Below are positions 11,103 to 22,301 of a stretch of DNA of 64,000 nt, piece after piece (positions within the stretch are counted from its first letter, which is position 1; each line of letters opens with the position of its first letter). The notes below the pieces were generated by a model, which saw nothing but the letters and a program-made list of their open reading frames with translations, did no database searches and was not told where the DNA came from. The DNA comes from Drechslerella dactyloides (Eukaryota > Ascomycota > Orbiliomycetes > Orbiliales > Orbiliaceae), in the NCBI GenBank assembly GCA_020064725.1, contig JAGTWJ010000019.1:2108001-2172000 (forward strand), written 5' to 3'. The translations under genes were made by a program, and so were the position numbers.

Positions 11103-14095
11103 TCAAGCTTGATTCACCTACGAAGCCACTGTTAGCACGTCGACCTTAGATCAATAAGGTACTATAATCTCACCTTCTCTCTCAATCCCGTCAGCCATAG
11201 TCCCATACCAGGTCCTCCATCGCTCCGGTCTTCGATCAACAAGGTCTGCGCCCAAAGCCTCAAGCTCGGCTCGCCATCTTCACGCACAACATACAGGTTT
11301 GGCACTGTGATGCACCCAACCATCTTGCCTCTGTGGTCCCTGCTCTTCTCGATGACATTCCTTACGCGCATATTGTACTCCGTATCCACGATCGGCATCG
11401 TTGTCTTCCCAACTTTGACGTTCTCCGCTGATGGATACCCGAAGACGTCCTGAATAAGTTCTGGGATGGCCTCACGGCCGACCCACAGGAACTGTGTCTG
11501 GGTGTCGTCGATGAGATACAATCCGTAGCGCAGCAGCCGCTCCGATGACAAGTTCAAGGGCTGCGGCAGCACGATTTCGCCTGTCTCTGGGTGTGGCAAG
11601 CCACATCCATCTGGCAGGTCGTGCAGACTGTACATCTTGGGATGAATGTATTGCGTCAGCAGACGCGACGGCAACGTCGATAAGAGACAGAGCGCAGAAG
11701 ATCGCAAATCAGAGGGTATCTGTGTGGATTTTCGAAGACCGACATGTTTGCTGAGCGCGAGGAAGAGAACAGGGAGAGCTTTGAGATTGTTGCAGAAGCT
11801 GAGGCCAGCAGACATGCCAGAGTGGGTGCCTTGCAGCTCCTTCTTATAACAGACGAGAAGCTCCAGTAGCTTCGAGTAGAGAGCCTCGCGTGCGCTTTCC
11901 AGGCCGTTGGATAATGATTTCTCTACGGCCCTGTGAGAGTAGAAGGTTGTGATAGCGATCGGGTCCGCCGAGGCGTATATCTCCGTCAGACTGCTGGTAG
12001 TAGGCAGGGACAAGGTCATGACGCGAATCCGCCGCTCACCATTGCAAGTGGTGTGCAGCACGGCGGTCTGGAAACACACAAAATTCTTGGTGAGCGATTC
12101 ATCGATAGCAACCTCGACCACATAGCCCTGGTCTCTAGGAAACGCTGGGAATGCGCAGAGATCACTGCTGCGGTTGAAAAAGTTGCCGTAGAAGGTGGCC
12201 ATCCGCAAGCCGGTCGTTGCACGAACCCGCATAACAGCCTCGAGTGCGATTTCGGCGGAGAGATGATCACTGAATTCCTTGGCGAATTTGATGGCATCCT
12301 CGGTGCGTGCGGCGGACCAGCCAGGGTAGAAGTAGGTTTGGCCGCCAGTGTAGCGTGGGAGATTAGAGAGCGATGCGACGTCTTGATAGGATGAGGAGAA
12401 GAGGAACATGTCAACGGAGACTTGGGATTTTGAGCACTCAACCGCAAACGACTTGTAGAAAGAGTTTCCGGTTTGCAGGAGCGACGATTCTCCCTTCGTA
12501 CCGAGAAGCTTCTTGTCTTCGCGCATCTCCAGTTTACCGGCTCCGACGTTGGGGAGGGTTGCAGTCAAGACCACCATCTTGCCGCCAATCGATGAGATGA
12601 GTTTATGACCCGCCTTAAGGGCACTTCCCATGCAAGAAGCGGCGTTGGTTGTGGTCGAGAACATGTCTTGCAGTTTAAGGAGCAATTTCTCGATTCCTTT
12701 CCTGCAGGTGGAGAGCGATACCAGAAGATCCATCGGAACTGGCATGAATGGCTCCTCTAAATCAGATACGACAAGCATTGACGGCTCATTTGTGTCTGCG
12801 CTGATCGAAAAGTAGTGCAAGGCAGAGTCCACACAAATGAAACCGAGTCTGGTCCTCTTGTCCTCGTTCGGTATCCTGTCCAAGCTCTCCAAGATGGTCC
12901 TCGCAGCTGTAGCAAGCAGTCCATTCGTGACGGCCGCGTAGCTGACGTCAAGCAAGAACAGATACACCAACGGTTGAGGTGGCCGCACCATGTACTCCTG
13001 TGGCGCAACGAATTCGACAACAGCGTGATTTAACTCAGCCCTTTGCCATCTGTCTGCCTGCTTCTGGTTCACATGGTCCCAATCGAACGCTTGTGGAACG
13101 TCGTTCGTGAGATTGCAGAGGTTGCATCTCCATCTGTGCCCATGGTCGAGAAAACTGACGTATGGGTTAATGTAGGATCGACATCTGCGACATCGAGAAA
13201 TGACACTATCGGTAACGAGCGGCACTGGCGATTCTTCGTCACGGAGAGATGTGTATGGTTGGATGACAAGGGCGAACGGAAGCTTTGATTTCTTAAGGAG
13301 GTTATGGGAGTGCGGGACCGTGTTGATGGTCGAGCGCATATATGTTGGTGGGCAGTTTGCATTTGGCGATAGGGTCACGGATGACTGGCGAAGATTTGCA
13401 TCAGCAGATGTTACAGATAAGGCGGGGAGTGTTCAAAGGGACTGATTACGTTTGGAGGGAGAACAATAGTGGGCGGCGGCAGATCTAGTTCCGCCACATT
13501 GAACGGCTGCATCAGGTCAATAGTCTGCAAAAATGATGATGGTGGCCCGCCCTGTAAACCAAAAATGAATTAGCCACCATGACTCGCAGAAATATATCGC
13601 CAACATCATCGTCATCGCCATCTAAAGTTCGATATCTCCACATACCGTAGCCGGCTGCCCATATGCCGGTTGCCCCCCACCAATCGCCATGCCGCCCATC
13701 TGATTTGTGATTCCACCGACATCGGGCGCAGGATATCCCGGTGTCGGAGGTTGCTGCCCGTATCCCATAGGTTGAGCATATTGCGGTTGAGCATCGGGAG
13801 CTGCTTGTGGTTGAACATATCCTTGAGCAGCAGTGTATGCGGGGGCGCCGCCGCCTTGGTATCCGGGAGCCCCACTGTAGCCCTGGTCCGGAGGATATCC
13901 GCCGTGACTGGGCTGCCCTAGAGTCGAATTCGCGCCCTGGGCAAAGTCGTACTGCTGCGATGCATATGCTCGGGTCTTTCGACCACCGTGACCGGCCGGG
14001 TGGGCAGCGGCAGGTGGAGGGGAGCCAGTGGGTTCTCCAGGTACGTCAGCGGGCTGCTGTGACGGGTCGCCTTGCGGAGGCTGATAGCCGTACAT
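11103..14095 (-). CDS. sec24: Sec24, COPII coat cargo-binding subunit
   Basis: Cargo-selecting partner of Sec23 in the inner COPII coat that buds vesicles from the endoplasmic reticulum. Four exons, 14095-13646, 13551-13450, 13384-11174 and 11117-11103, encode 925 residues. The N-terminal 150 residues are low complexity, rich in Pro, Gln, Gly and Tyr as usual for Sec24. Next come a Sec23/24 zinc finger (CRRCRSYINPY then CNLCN), the trunk domain (YLFLLDVSYAAVTNG), beta-sandwich and helical domains, and a gelsolin-like domain ending near GMGLWLTGLREK. The last exon has 15 nt: GAGAAG/GTGAGA to TTCGTAG/GTGAAT, with a textbook CTAAC branch site, giving the C-terminus REKVNQA. Without that splice the frame would end two codons later as VRL. 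Confidence 0.95.
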
Positions 14096-17000
14096 TGCGA
14101 GATGACAGCGGGAGAAAAAGGAGGGTAGAAGCGATGCAGGAGGCGATAGACTGAGAATTGAAACCGTCGAGATGGGAGATGCAAGGAATGTTCACAAGGA
14201 AGAGTGTCGAATGTGGGCCGGGGAGCGGGTAGACAGTCTATAGTCGAGCCGTCGTTGCGGTCTATCCAGCCGACTTTCGGGCCATCTGTCTGTATGACGC
14301 GGGCAAGCTTCATGCCAAGCGCCTCAAAAGGCCACACTGCAACTTCAGTTGCAAGCATGTGTTCCTGACAGCGACAGCTCTCAACTCAAAGATGCCGGCA
14401 GCGGGGGCCAGAAGCGCAGCAGCATTGACGAAGAAGCTGTGGAGTCATCGGCCAAGTCTATATTCCCCATCTTGAAGCTCATCGATCTTGACTCCAGCTT
14501 CGATATCATCTCATGCATGCTCATCAAAAGGTCTCGCATAATGCGCTCGTGTGCGTGCCTTCGCGACAACACAAACCGAGAAATACGATCTTTTGAGAAC
14601 CGGCCTTGCAAGGCCTTGTCTACTCGAAAACTAATACGAGATAGTAGGCTTGACAGCAAATAGTGCAGAGCCTACCAGGGGGTGTGAACGCATGGGTCTA
14701 TCCGGTCGTATTCTTTAAGTTTCAGTATTCCGTCACGTGCTCGCTATGACCAGAATTCTTATAGATAGCACTTCAGGACGCATGACCGAGAGCCCACCAG
14801 GCAAAAATTTCAAAATGGAATATATAAAAATTATAAATACAGGTCGCGACAGAATTACATGACACTTCATACCCAAGTAGTATTATAGGAGGTACGTATT
14901 GCCTGCTTGAGCTATACCGACCACATGATAAACCCGCTCGCTAGATCTATAGAATCCGTACGCACAGTGAAACATACTATCTAGATCGTTTGGGGAATTC
15001 AGGATATACTAACTGAGAAGTTCGAGCTGTTAAGTTACACACGCGTATGTATATCGTGGAAGTGCCCAGCGCGCGCGACGGTGCACCGGTGATCCCGCAA
15101 ATGGACTTGGTTCTTAAACGAGCCTGAATTTCAATAGCATGAAGCGCCTAAAATTATATATAACAAATAAAATGATAGCAGTGAGAGAGAGATCATATCA
15201 CTCAACCTATTGAAATTCAAGTCCCGAGGGTGGCTGATCAACGATCGTTGCATATACGCATAGTACAGAGTAAATGTGACCAAAGCACGCGAATAGCTTT
15301 ACTACATGCGCGCTGTAATCATAATCACTGAGCCTAATAAAAATCAAATCAAAGGCAACTTATATCGTGGAATCGTGAGGTAAGCATTCGGATCCATAGA
15401 GTCGGACGCTCTGCCGTAGAGCGCGGTCCGATCACGCAAGCCAAACCCACACAGTTGCAGCGTGATCCGTAGAGATAGAAGCAGTATGCATTGGAACAAT
15501 ACGAACCTGTGTGGTAGGTTGGATATTGGTATATCCAGAATGGCAGCTACGCGTAGAAACTACCCCTCTATAATATCGCAGTCAGAACGCACTACATGCA
15601 CCTTCGCGAAAGCAATCGAAACGAAACGAAACGTTTAAACCAAACAACGGTCCTTAGATGACCTATATGTGCAGATATATACGGTCATGCGCAAGAGATA
15701 CCTAGGTATATCGAGAACTCAGCCACGGTACTACTACGAAGGCAGTTGCTGGGCTGACTGAAACGGCGAGAGTCGTTGTTTGGATGCGCATATGCGTTTC
15801 AGGGCGCTTAACCCGAGTAATTTGCTTCTGCAGAAACCCTGACCAGGATCAATTGGCCTTCGCGAATTTCCTCGCCCGGCCAAACAGAGTTCGAAAACTG
15901 CGGTCCTGCGTCTAGTCTTGGGCACGCTGATGCGTCACTCGCTGAATCGCTGCCCAATCCCATCCCGTGACAGGGGATATCTAGAGAGCCTTCGACGGCA
16001 GAGGCGCAAATTTTTATTTTCTCGGGGTAAAGTGAGGACGGTAGGGTACACATACACTTACGGGACTGGACTACAATAGTCCACCTTCGAGAACGATTTG
16101 TCTACGCGTATGCAAGGAGAGTTTGACAGGATCGGGTCAACCTGACATGGCCAGAGCTTGCAGCTTACCAGCTTCGCTTCCGCCTTTCAGATGGAGCTCG
16201 ATCAAGAGGCCCAGCAACTAGCCTATATAAATGATTAGGATCTGGCTTGTTAGCAAGTTGCTCGGACTAGCTTGCGTTTTAGTTAATTTGCTAACTCGGG
16301 CGGCGCAGACCGAGCTCTATCCGAAGTCAATATTCCGAGATCTCAATAGGAGCGTCCAGCTTCCATTCATTCTATCTACCCCGAAAGAACCCTTTCATGA
16401 GCTATTCAAGTGCGGTGTAGCAGCTGGCCTCTATCGACTCGTCGTATAGATATTTTGTATATTGGGTCCCAGAAAGCCGGTTCAGAGGCTATTTATAAAC
16501 ATCCCAGTGGTGCTGAATCCCACCAGGAGGAACAAGGACTCTAATTATCTTAAGCGCGTAAGTTTCACCCCTCGCACACCGTCAGACTGCTGTTCTGGTG
16601 GTTTGAGATATACTGCACACGTTACCTGCATCGACTGGTTTCAGACGGCCGCTCCAATACGGCAAGGTCTTGCCCCTCTCGTCCCTTCCAGTATCAAAAT
16701 ATCGGTGTTCGGTGCAAACCGCAACCGGGAGTGCGACTGGGAGTGCTGTTTGTGTAAATACTCCGTGGTAGCCTCAGAGGCCGCCTCCAGATCTCATCTG
16801 ACCGCCAGAACCGCTTGCTCTCCGTTCTCTCCAACTTTCAATTCCCTTCATTATTTCTTTCTTTCTTTCCCTCCTTTAGTCCGAGGCTATTCGTCCGCTT
16901 TGAAGCGTCCTGTAAGATTGGGGATCTAGCTAATTTAAATACATTGTGGTGCTATCAACAACCAGCGACTACCAATAGCCCAGTGGTGCACGCTAAGCCG

Positions 17001-17253
17001 GTTCCCCTCACCCCACCTTTGCTGCACGGCGATTGCAACTCCTCAACGTCCCTTACCTCACCACCACTTTCCTTTCTCCAACTTCCAAACGACCACAAGC
17101 CGCTGAAATACCCAGGGAACCGGATTTCCTGCCGCCCGTTCAGACATCGCCTACTCGAGTCCAACGGCCCAGTCTCTTGTACCTCTGCAGCTTGCCCTCC
17201 CCCGACCAACACTTGATTCATAGCCGAGCGGACCGTATAGCAAAGCAACCACC
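14096..17253. other. Long AT-rich gap, then MAPK leader
   Basis: About 3.2 kb without a gene I can support. From about 14700 to 16200 the sequence is AT-rich with stops in all frames and could be decayed repeat DNA, but no transposon protein is readable. An imperfect inverted repeat lies at 15402-15432. A TATA-like element (cctatataaatg) lies near 16221. The last 450 bases become pyrimidine-rich, as expected for the leader of the MAP kinase gene. Confidence 0.45.
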
Positions 17254-18621
17254 ATGTCTCGCCATCAGTCCTCGAGCCGTAAGATCTCTTTTAATGTGAG
17301 TGATCAATACGAGATTCAGGATGTCGTCGGCGAAGGCGCCTATGGTGTCGTTTGGTAAGTATCCCGTATATTCCGCTCAAAGAATTGGCATGGGTTATCC
17401 GGGAATGTGACTTTAACGTCTGGATTCTGTCTGCAGCTCCGCACTCCACAAGCCATCCGGCCAAAAGGTCGCTATCAAAAAAATTACACCATTCGACCAC
17501 TCCATGTTCTGTCTCCGCACGCTGCGTGAGATGAAACTGTTGCGGTACTTCAATCATGAGAACATCATCTCCATTCTCGATATTCAAAAGCCCCGGAACT
17601 ATGAGACCTTCAACGAGGTCTACCTCATCCAGGTACGCGCTTTCCAACGCATAAGCAGAGCCTCCGTATATACATAATACTTCTGTCAATCGAAGAATTG
17701 AAGCTGACGGGCGACTGAATTGTAGGAGCTCATGGAAACCGACATGCACCGCGTTATCCGTACGCAGGATCTCTCGGACGACCATTGTCAGTATTTCATT
17801 TATCAGACCCTGCGTGCTCTGAAGGCCATGCACTCCGCCAACGTTCTCCACCGCGACCTTAAACCGTCCAACCTGCTGCTTAACGCCAACTGCGACTTGA
17901 AAGTGTGCGACTTTGGCTTGGCCCGATCTGCCGCGTCCAGTGATGATAATAGCGGATTCATGACCGAATACGTCGCGACGAGATGGTACCGCGCTCCGGA
18001 AATCATGCTTACGTTCAAGGAGTACACAAAAGCAATTGATGTCTGGAGTGTTGGATGCATCTTGGCCGAGATGTTGAGCGGCAAGCCGCTGTTCCCTGGC
18101 AAGGACTGTAAGCAACCAATCTCTACGCTATATCTTGGAAACCTCGACTAGTAATCAAATGCTAATCCAGCGACGGCTCTCTCTAGACCACCACCAGCTG
18201 ACGCTGATCCTGGACGTCCTCGGCACACCGACGATGGAGGATTACTACGGCATCAAGTCGCGCCGCGCACGCGAGTATATCCGGTCTCTCCCGTTTAAGA
18301 AACGGGTGCCGTTCGCGAGCATGTTCCCCAAGACATCCCCTGCGGCACTGGATCTACTCGAGAAGCTGTTGGCGTTCAACCCGGCGAAGCGGATCACCGT
18401 TGAAGACGCGCTCCGGCACCCGTACCTTGAGCCGTACCACGACCCTGAAGATGAGCCGACTGCTCCACCAATTCCGGAGGAGTTCTTCGACTTTGATAGA
18501 AAGAAAGACGAATTGACCAAGGAACAGCTGAAGAGTGAGTATCCTTTATATCTCCGATTGAGCTTGAGTAACCTGGGCTAACATTGGTGTAGTGTTGATC
18601 TATGAGGAGATTATGCGGTAA
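17254..18621 (+). CDS. mpkB: Fus3/Kss1-type MAP kinase (MpkB/Pmk1 class)
   Basis: Terminal kinase of the pheromone/invasive-growth MAPK cascade, controlling mating, hyphal fusion, development and, in pathogens, host penetration. Five exons, 17254-17354, 17437-17632, 17726-18107, 18187-18534 and 18593-18621, encode 351 residues, the normal length. Visible are the glycine loop GEGAYGVV (about residues 28-35), the ATP lysine in VAIKK, the catalytic HRDLKPSN, the DFG motif (CDFGLAR), the dual-phosphorylation TEY in GFMTEYVATRWYRAPE, and an acidic docking region (YHDPEDEPTAPP). The final exon encodes only the last ten residues (MLIYEEIMR). All junctions close in frame with canonical GT-AG sites. 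It is convergent with the small membrane-protein gene. Confidence 0.97.
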
Positions 18622-19890
18622 ACGCAATCCTTCAATGGCCTTTCACTGATTCCCATCCCCCCTCCCCCTTCCATCTCCTGCATCCAACGATAACAGAAAT
18701 ATTCGGAACGAATGTGCGTGCGCATGCGAGGCAGAAAGCTATATAGCGCGACAACAGCGACAGCAGTAGCAAGATGAGCGATGTTTGAGCGGGCGGATGA
18801 CAGATGAAAGCCGGCGATCCCATACTATTTTCGTTTGATTATTACTTTTTCATGTTGTATCATGTGTGTCTTGTTATCGAACAGATGAATTGAATCCTGG
18901 CGTACTCTACCTACTACCCTGACTATCCTATCGAACGAATTTCCCTCGGGACTGTAAACGAATGAGTATTTAATCGTTTGAGCTGAAAGGGAAAAAAAAT
19001 GAGATCCCCGTGTGCTTCATACGGTCCTTTCTGTCGCCGTCCTACCTCGTTTCATCGATGAGCTTTCCTTGTTCGTCATACCGCGTAACAAAATCCTTAT
19101 TTCCTTCTTCGTCTCTCTTGTCCCGACCTCGATATATTCTGCACGGATGCGTATCTGCACGGATGCGTATCTGCATGTCTGTCTTTTGGGCGAATTGCGC
19201 ATCGACAACCCGCAACCCCTAGGTTTTCTTATGCATGTCGATATAGAGACGCCTACGCCACGAGATGGATACAGTATGCGGAAGCGAGGGCTGAAAGATG
19301 AGGGGATGGCCATACAACTTGGCAGGACTCTCACACGTTACAGCCAGATAGGAATAGATTCAATTAATGTAGACTGATCTAGACTCCTCTAATTTGTAGC
19401 AAGCTCCGTCCCGAAGCCGGCTTCGAGGGAGATACACGAGCTGGGTGGACTACTTTGACGGATGTTATGTTGGTAGCACATGTACTCGAATTTAACCATA
19501 AAACGTAATGCAACGACAGGTAACATAAAATAATCTTGGAAAGATTGCTTTTCAGTTATAGATCAAACGTCCACAGATAAGAAAATATTCATATCCTCGC
19601 CTCCAGAAGTACTGTAATATGTCGTTGCATACAATAATGACCACGCTCAGCGGGGTAGCAGGATGCCAGATCCTCTAGTTGTGTCCATCGCGTAGTTGCA
19701 GTACCACGGAATGACCTGTCATCCGTCCGCGGCGCGCGCTGGATCCAAGGGCCAGCGTCGTTTCATTATATTATAGATTATATACTCTGGGGAGTCCTGG
19801 AGATTTTCCCGAAGAGTTAGCATACCGTGCGACGGGGTTTTCACCATATGATATGGTCGTAATGATCCAATGAAAGGAATGAAGCGTAAC
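18622..19890. other. Convergent intergenic region
   Basis: 3' flanks of the MAP kinase and of the small membrane-protein gene. It contains a perfect 16-bp tandem duplication (19141-19172) and otherwise AT-rich sequence without supportable genes. Confidence 0.45.
19141..19172. repeat. Perfect 16-bp tandem duplication
   Basis: The unit gcacggatgcgtatct occurs twice head to tail, at 19141-19156 and 19157-19172, followed by three bases of a third copy. It is intergenic, about 520 bases after the MAP kinase stop. Confidence 0.85.
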
Positions 19891-20489
19891 TTACGGTGAC
19901 CGCCGCTTCTCATTCTTCTTGTCCTTCTTGTCCTTCTTCTCCTTCTTGCTGCTGCTCGTACTCCACAGACGGGACTTGTACCCTTTAGTCTCCGAGGTGT
20001 TCCAGGCGTCGACGACGACTCTGTGGCGATTTCAATCAGTAAAGGAATTACGCAAACCTAAGTAAGTGCGGCGAATCGACTTGAGCGATTTATTACAAGC
20101 CTCACACGCAATATATTATGAATGGGTGGGGGGTTGGGAGATACCTACTTTTGCGTTAGATCCCGATACTTCTCGTAGGTGACGCCCTTCACCGAGACGT
20201 CGGCGCCATTCCTGTGCAGCTTAATGTTCTTGTCATCAAGCCGGTTCCGGACACCGGTTGAGAACGAACAGACGGTGACCCAAGTGAGATAAACGATCGC
20301 GCCGATGACAGCCAGCACCGCTAGCAGGATGAGGAGTGGCAGCACGCGGGAGAATATATTGCGGGGCTTTGGAGGCTTCTTCTTGGCGGCATGGGTGGTG
20401 AAGACGGCGAAGATTGGCAGCGGGTTTGACAGGATAAGTAGGAAGAGGAGGGCGAGTGGGAGAAAGAGAGGCGACGACGATGCCGGCAT
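19891..20489 (-). CDS. Small two-helix membrane protein, unknown function
   Basis: Two exons, 20489-20149 and 20020-19891, encode 156 residues. The junction GCAAAA/GTAGGT to CCACAG/AGTCG restores DLTQK-VVVDAWNTS. The first helix (PLFLPLALLFLLILS, residues 7-21) may be a signal anchor. A short KKKPPKPR linker follows, then a second helix (VLPLLILLAVLAVIGAIVYL, about residues 49-68). A soluble segment comes next (RLDDKNIKLHRNGADVSVKG), and the protein ends in a highly basic KKEKKDKKDKKNEKRR tail. I do not recognise the family. The layout fits a small ER or secretory-pathway membrane protein, with the lysine-rich tail probably cytosolic. It is divergent from the DUF2231-like gene. Confidence 0.72.
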
Positions 20490-21665
20490 CGGTGTCTTCG
20501 AGTACTCTTATTGTACTAGTATTATATATGGTGTATACGAACTGTTGGTGTGATATAGCTGTGGAGAGGGGTCAAGCTGCGAGAGTGTCGACGCTACAGT
20601 GTGGTGACTGGCAGATAGGATGTCGGGGAGCTTATAAAGGATACATCAACGTCTCCGAAAAGTTAAAGCCGGCGCCCTTGCGTGCTACGTATGCTCTTTT
20701 CTCGGACAAGCTTCCGACTGGAAGCCGCATCAGGCCTTTCCACCAAGACATCTGCATTCCGCCGGCTGCCAAAGTTTGGTTTCCCAGTTTTCAGCATTTC
20801 TGGGCAATGTACTGTTTGTGCGGGCATCTGCAAGTCTTCCACGGGGAACAAACGGGCTGTAACTAAACACTTCATGCTACCGTTTCCTATGTATAGGATA
20901 GGAATGCAGTTGTGCATTCGCCTGCTTGTGCGACATTTTAGGCCCTGCAGCTCACGTAGGCCCAGGCACTACAGACGCACCAGGCTGTCTTTGTCTTATT
21001 ATGGCCGGATCGCGCGGAGTAATCCTGCGGGTAATAATCGTTACAGACACGCCGATGAGGCGCCCCGGCTTGCCTGAGGCTTCGACAGCGAGTCCGGCAG
21101 CTGGAGAGGAGGCTGGAGAGAGGGCTTACGTATGCACCCATACAAACACCGGCAAGTTCGAGTTCTGGGGCGATGGGATGCAGCACAGCAGCCGACGCCC
21201 TTGTCTCATGAGAGAGTTTGCGTCGCCCACCTGCAGGACCGGACCCCTTGAAGGGCCTACTGCAAGTGGGCTGGGGAAGCCGTCTAGGGCTGCTCGAGCC
21301 GACCATCCGAGCCTTGGCGCTGAGTTAAGAGATCTTATCTTCTTATCTCCGAGCATCATCTTATCTGATCGATCGCGGACTCGGCCAATCGTGTGGCGGC
21401 CAAATGATATCACGGCTGCATTTTTCAAGATCCTGCTGCCATGTGCCGAGGAAACGGCTAGCGGCTCACCCGCTCGCGGGCCTTTTCACAAGCGGCAGCC
21501 CAGCCTGTCAACCTCCCACAACAACTTCAACTTTTTTCGTCCCCGGCCAACGTACTGCCACCAATTAACCAACTTACCCATTGACATTTTTACCCCCAGC
21601 CGGTAGCCACCAACCCATCAATTGAAATTGATTGACTTCAATTGTCCGTTTAAAAGCTGCCCGCC
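20490..21665. other. Divergent promoter region
   Basis: About 1.2 kb between two divergently transcribed membrane-protein genes. A ggccaatcg box (CCAAT) lies near 21384. Short open frames on both strands show no domain. Confidence 0.45.
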
Positions 21666-22301
21666 ATGTTCTTCAAAAAGTAAGTCTAATCCCCACATTA
21701 GCTATAAATACAGTTCGACAATTGCAACTGCACAGACCATGCAAACTAACTCTACATGATGTATGCCAGCCACCCATTCCACCCGGCCATCGTCCACTTT
21801 CCAATCGGCTTCCTCACCTTCGCGCACGCCATCGATGTCCTGCACTACCTCACCGCCGCCCTCCCTGCCCTTCCCCTCCTAACAACTCACCTCGCCCCAC
21901 TCTTCCCACAGCTCCTCTCTGCTGCACGCATCATGCACATCATCGGCCTGGCAACTGCTATCCCCGCTGTCGCGTCGGGGGTTGCACAGGCTGCTGCTCA
22001 GGCTTCCAAGCCGGGAAACCTCTACGAGTCCGATGGTAAGACGTTCAAGCGCAAGTTTCTCGTCATGGCCACGCATGCCGCGCTCAACGACCTGGTTATC
22101 ATTGTGTCGGCGTTCAGTTGGTACGGCAGGTTCAAAGCACACGGGCTCGTTGCAGAGGCAGCGCCGCGTGGAATGGATTATATCACTTCAGCCTTGATCA
22201 TCCCGACGTTGTTTTACACCGCGAGCTTAGGAGGCGATTTGGTCTACAAACACGGTATGGGATTTTCGGCTGTAAGTACCGATAGTAAGAAGAGGAAGTG
22301 A
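21666..22301 (+). CDS. DUF2231-like integral membrane protein
   Basis: A tiny first exon (21666-21679, MFFK plus two bases) is joined through GTAAGT...CTAAC...GCCAG to exon 2 (21770-22301), giving 181 residues that begin MFFKNHPFHPAIVHFPIG. The HPxxVHFP signature and four hydrophobic segments (around residues 15-35, 48-82, 115-135 and 153-170) fit the DUF2231 family of predicted membrane proteins, found in bacteria and fungi without an assigned reaction. The C-terminus is basic (DSKKRK). The conserved histidines in the first helix could bind a metal or heme, which is speculation from motif appearance. Without the micro-exon no suitable ATG precedes the conserved motif other than MMYASHPFHPA at 21756. 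Confidence 0.82.

Noticed and set aside
13918..14358. 146-codon minus-strand frame overlapping the sec24 start
   Set aside because: It is in a different frame from Sec24, shares its 5' leader and has no recognisable domain.
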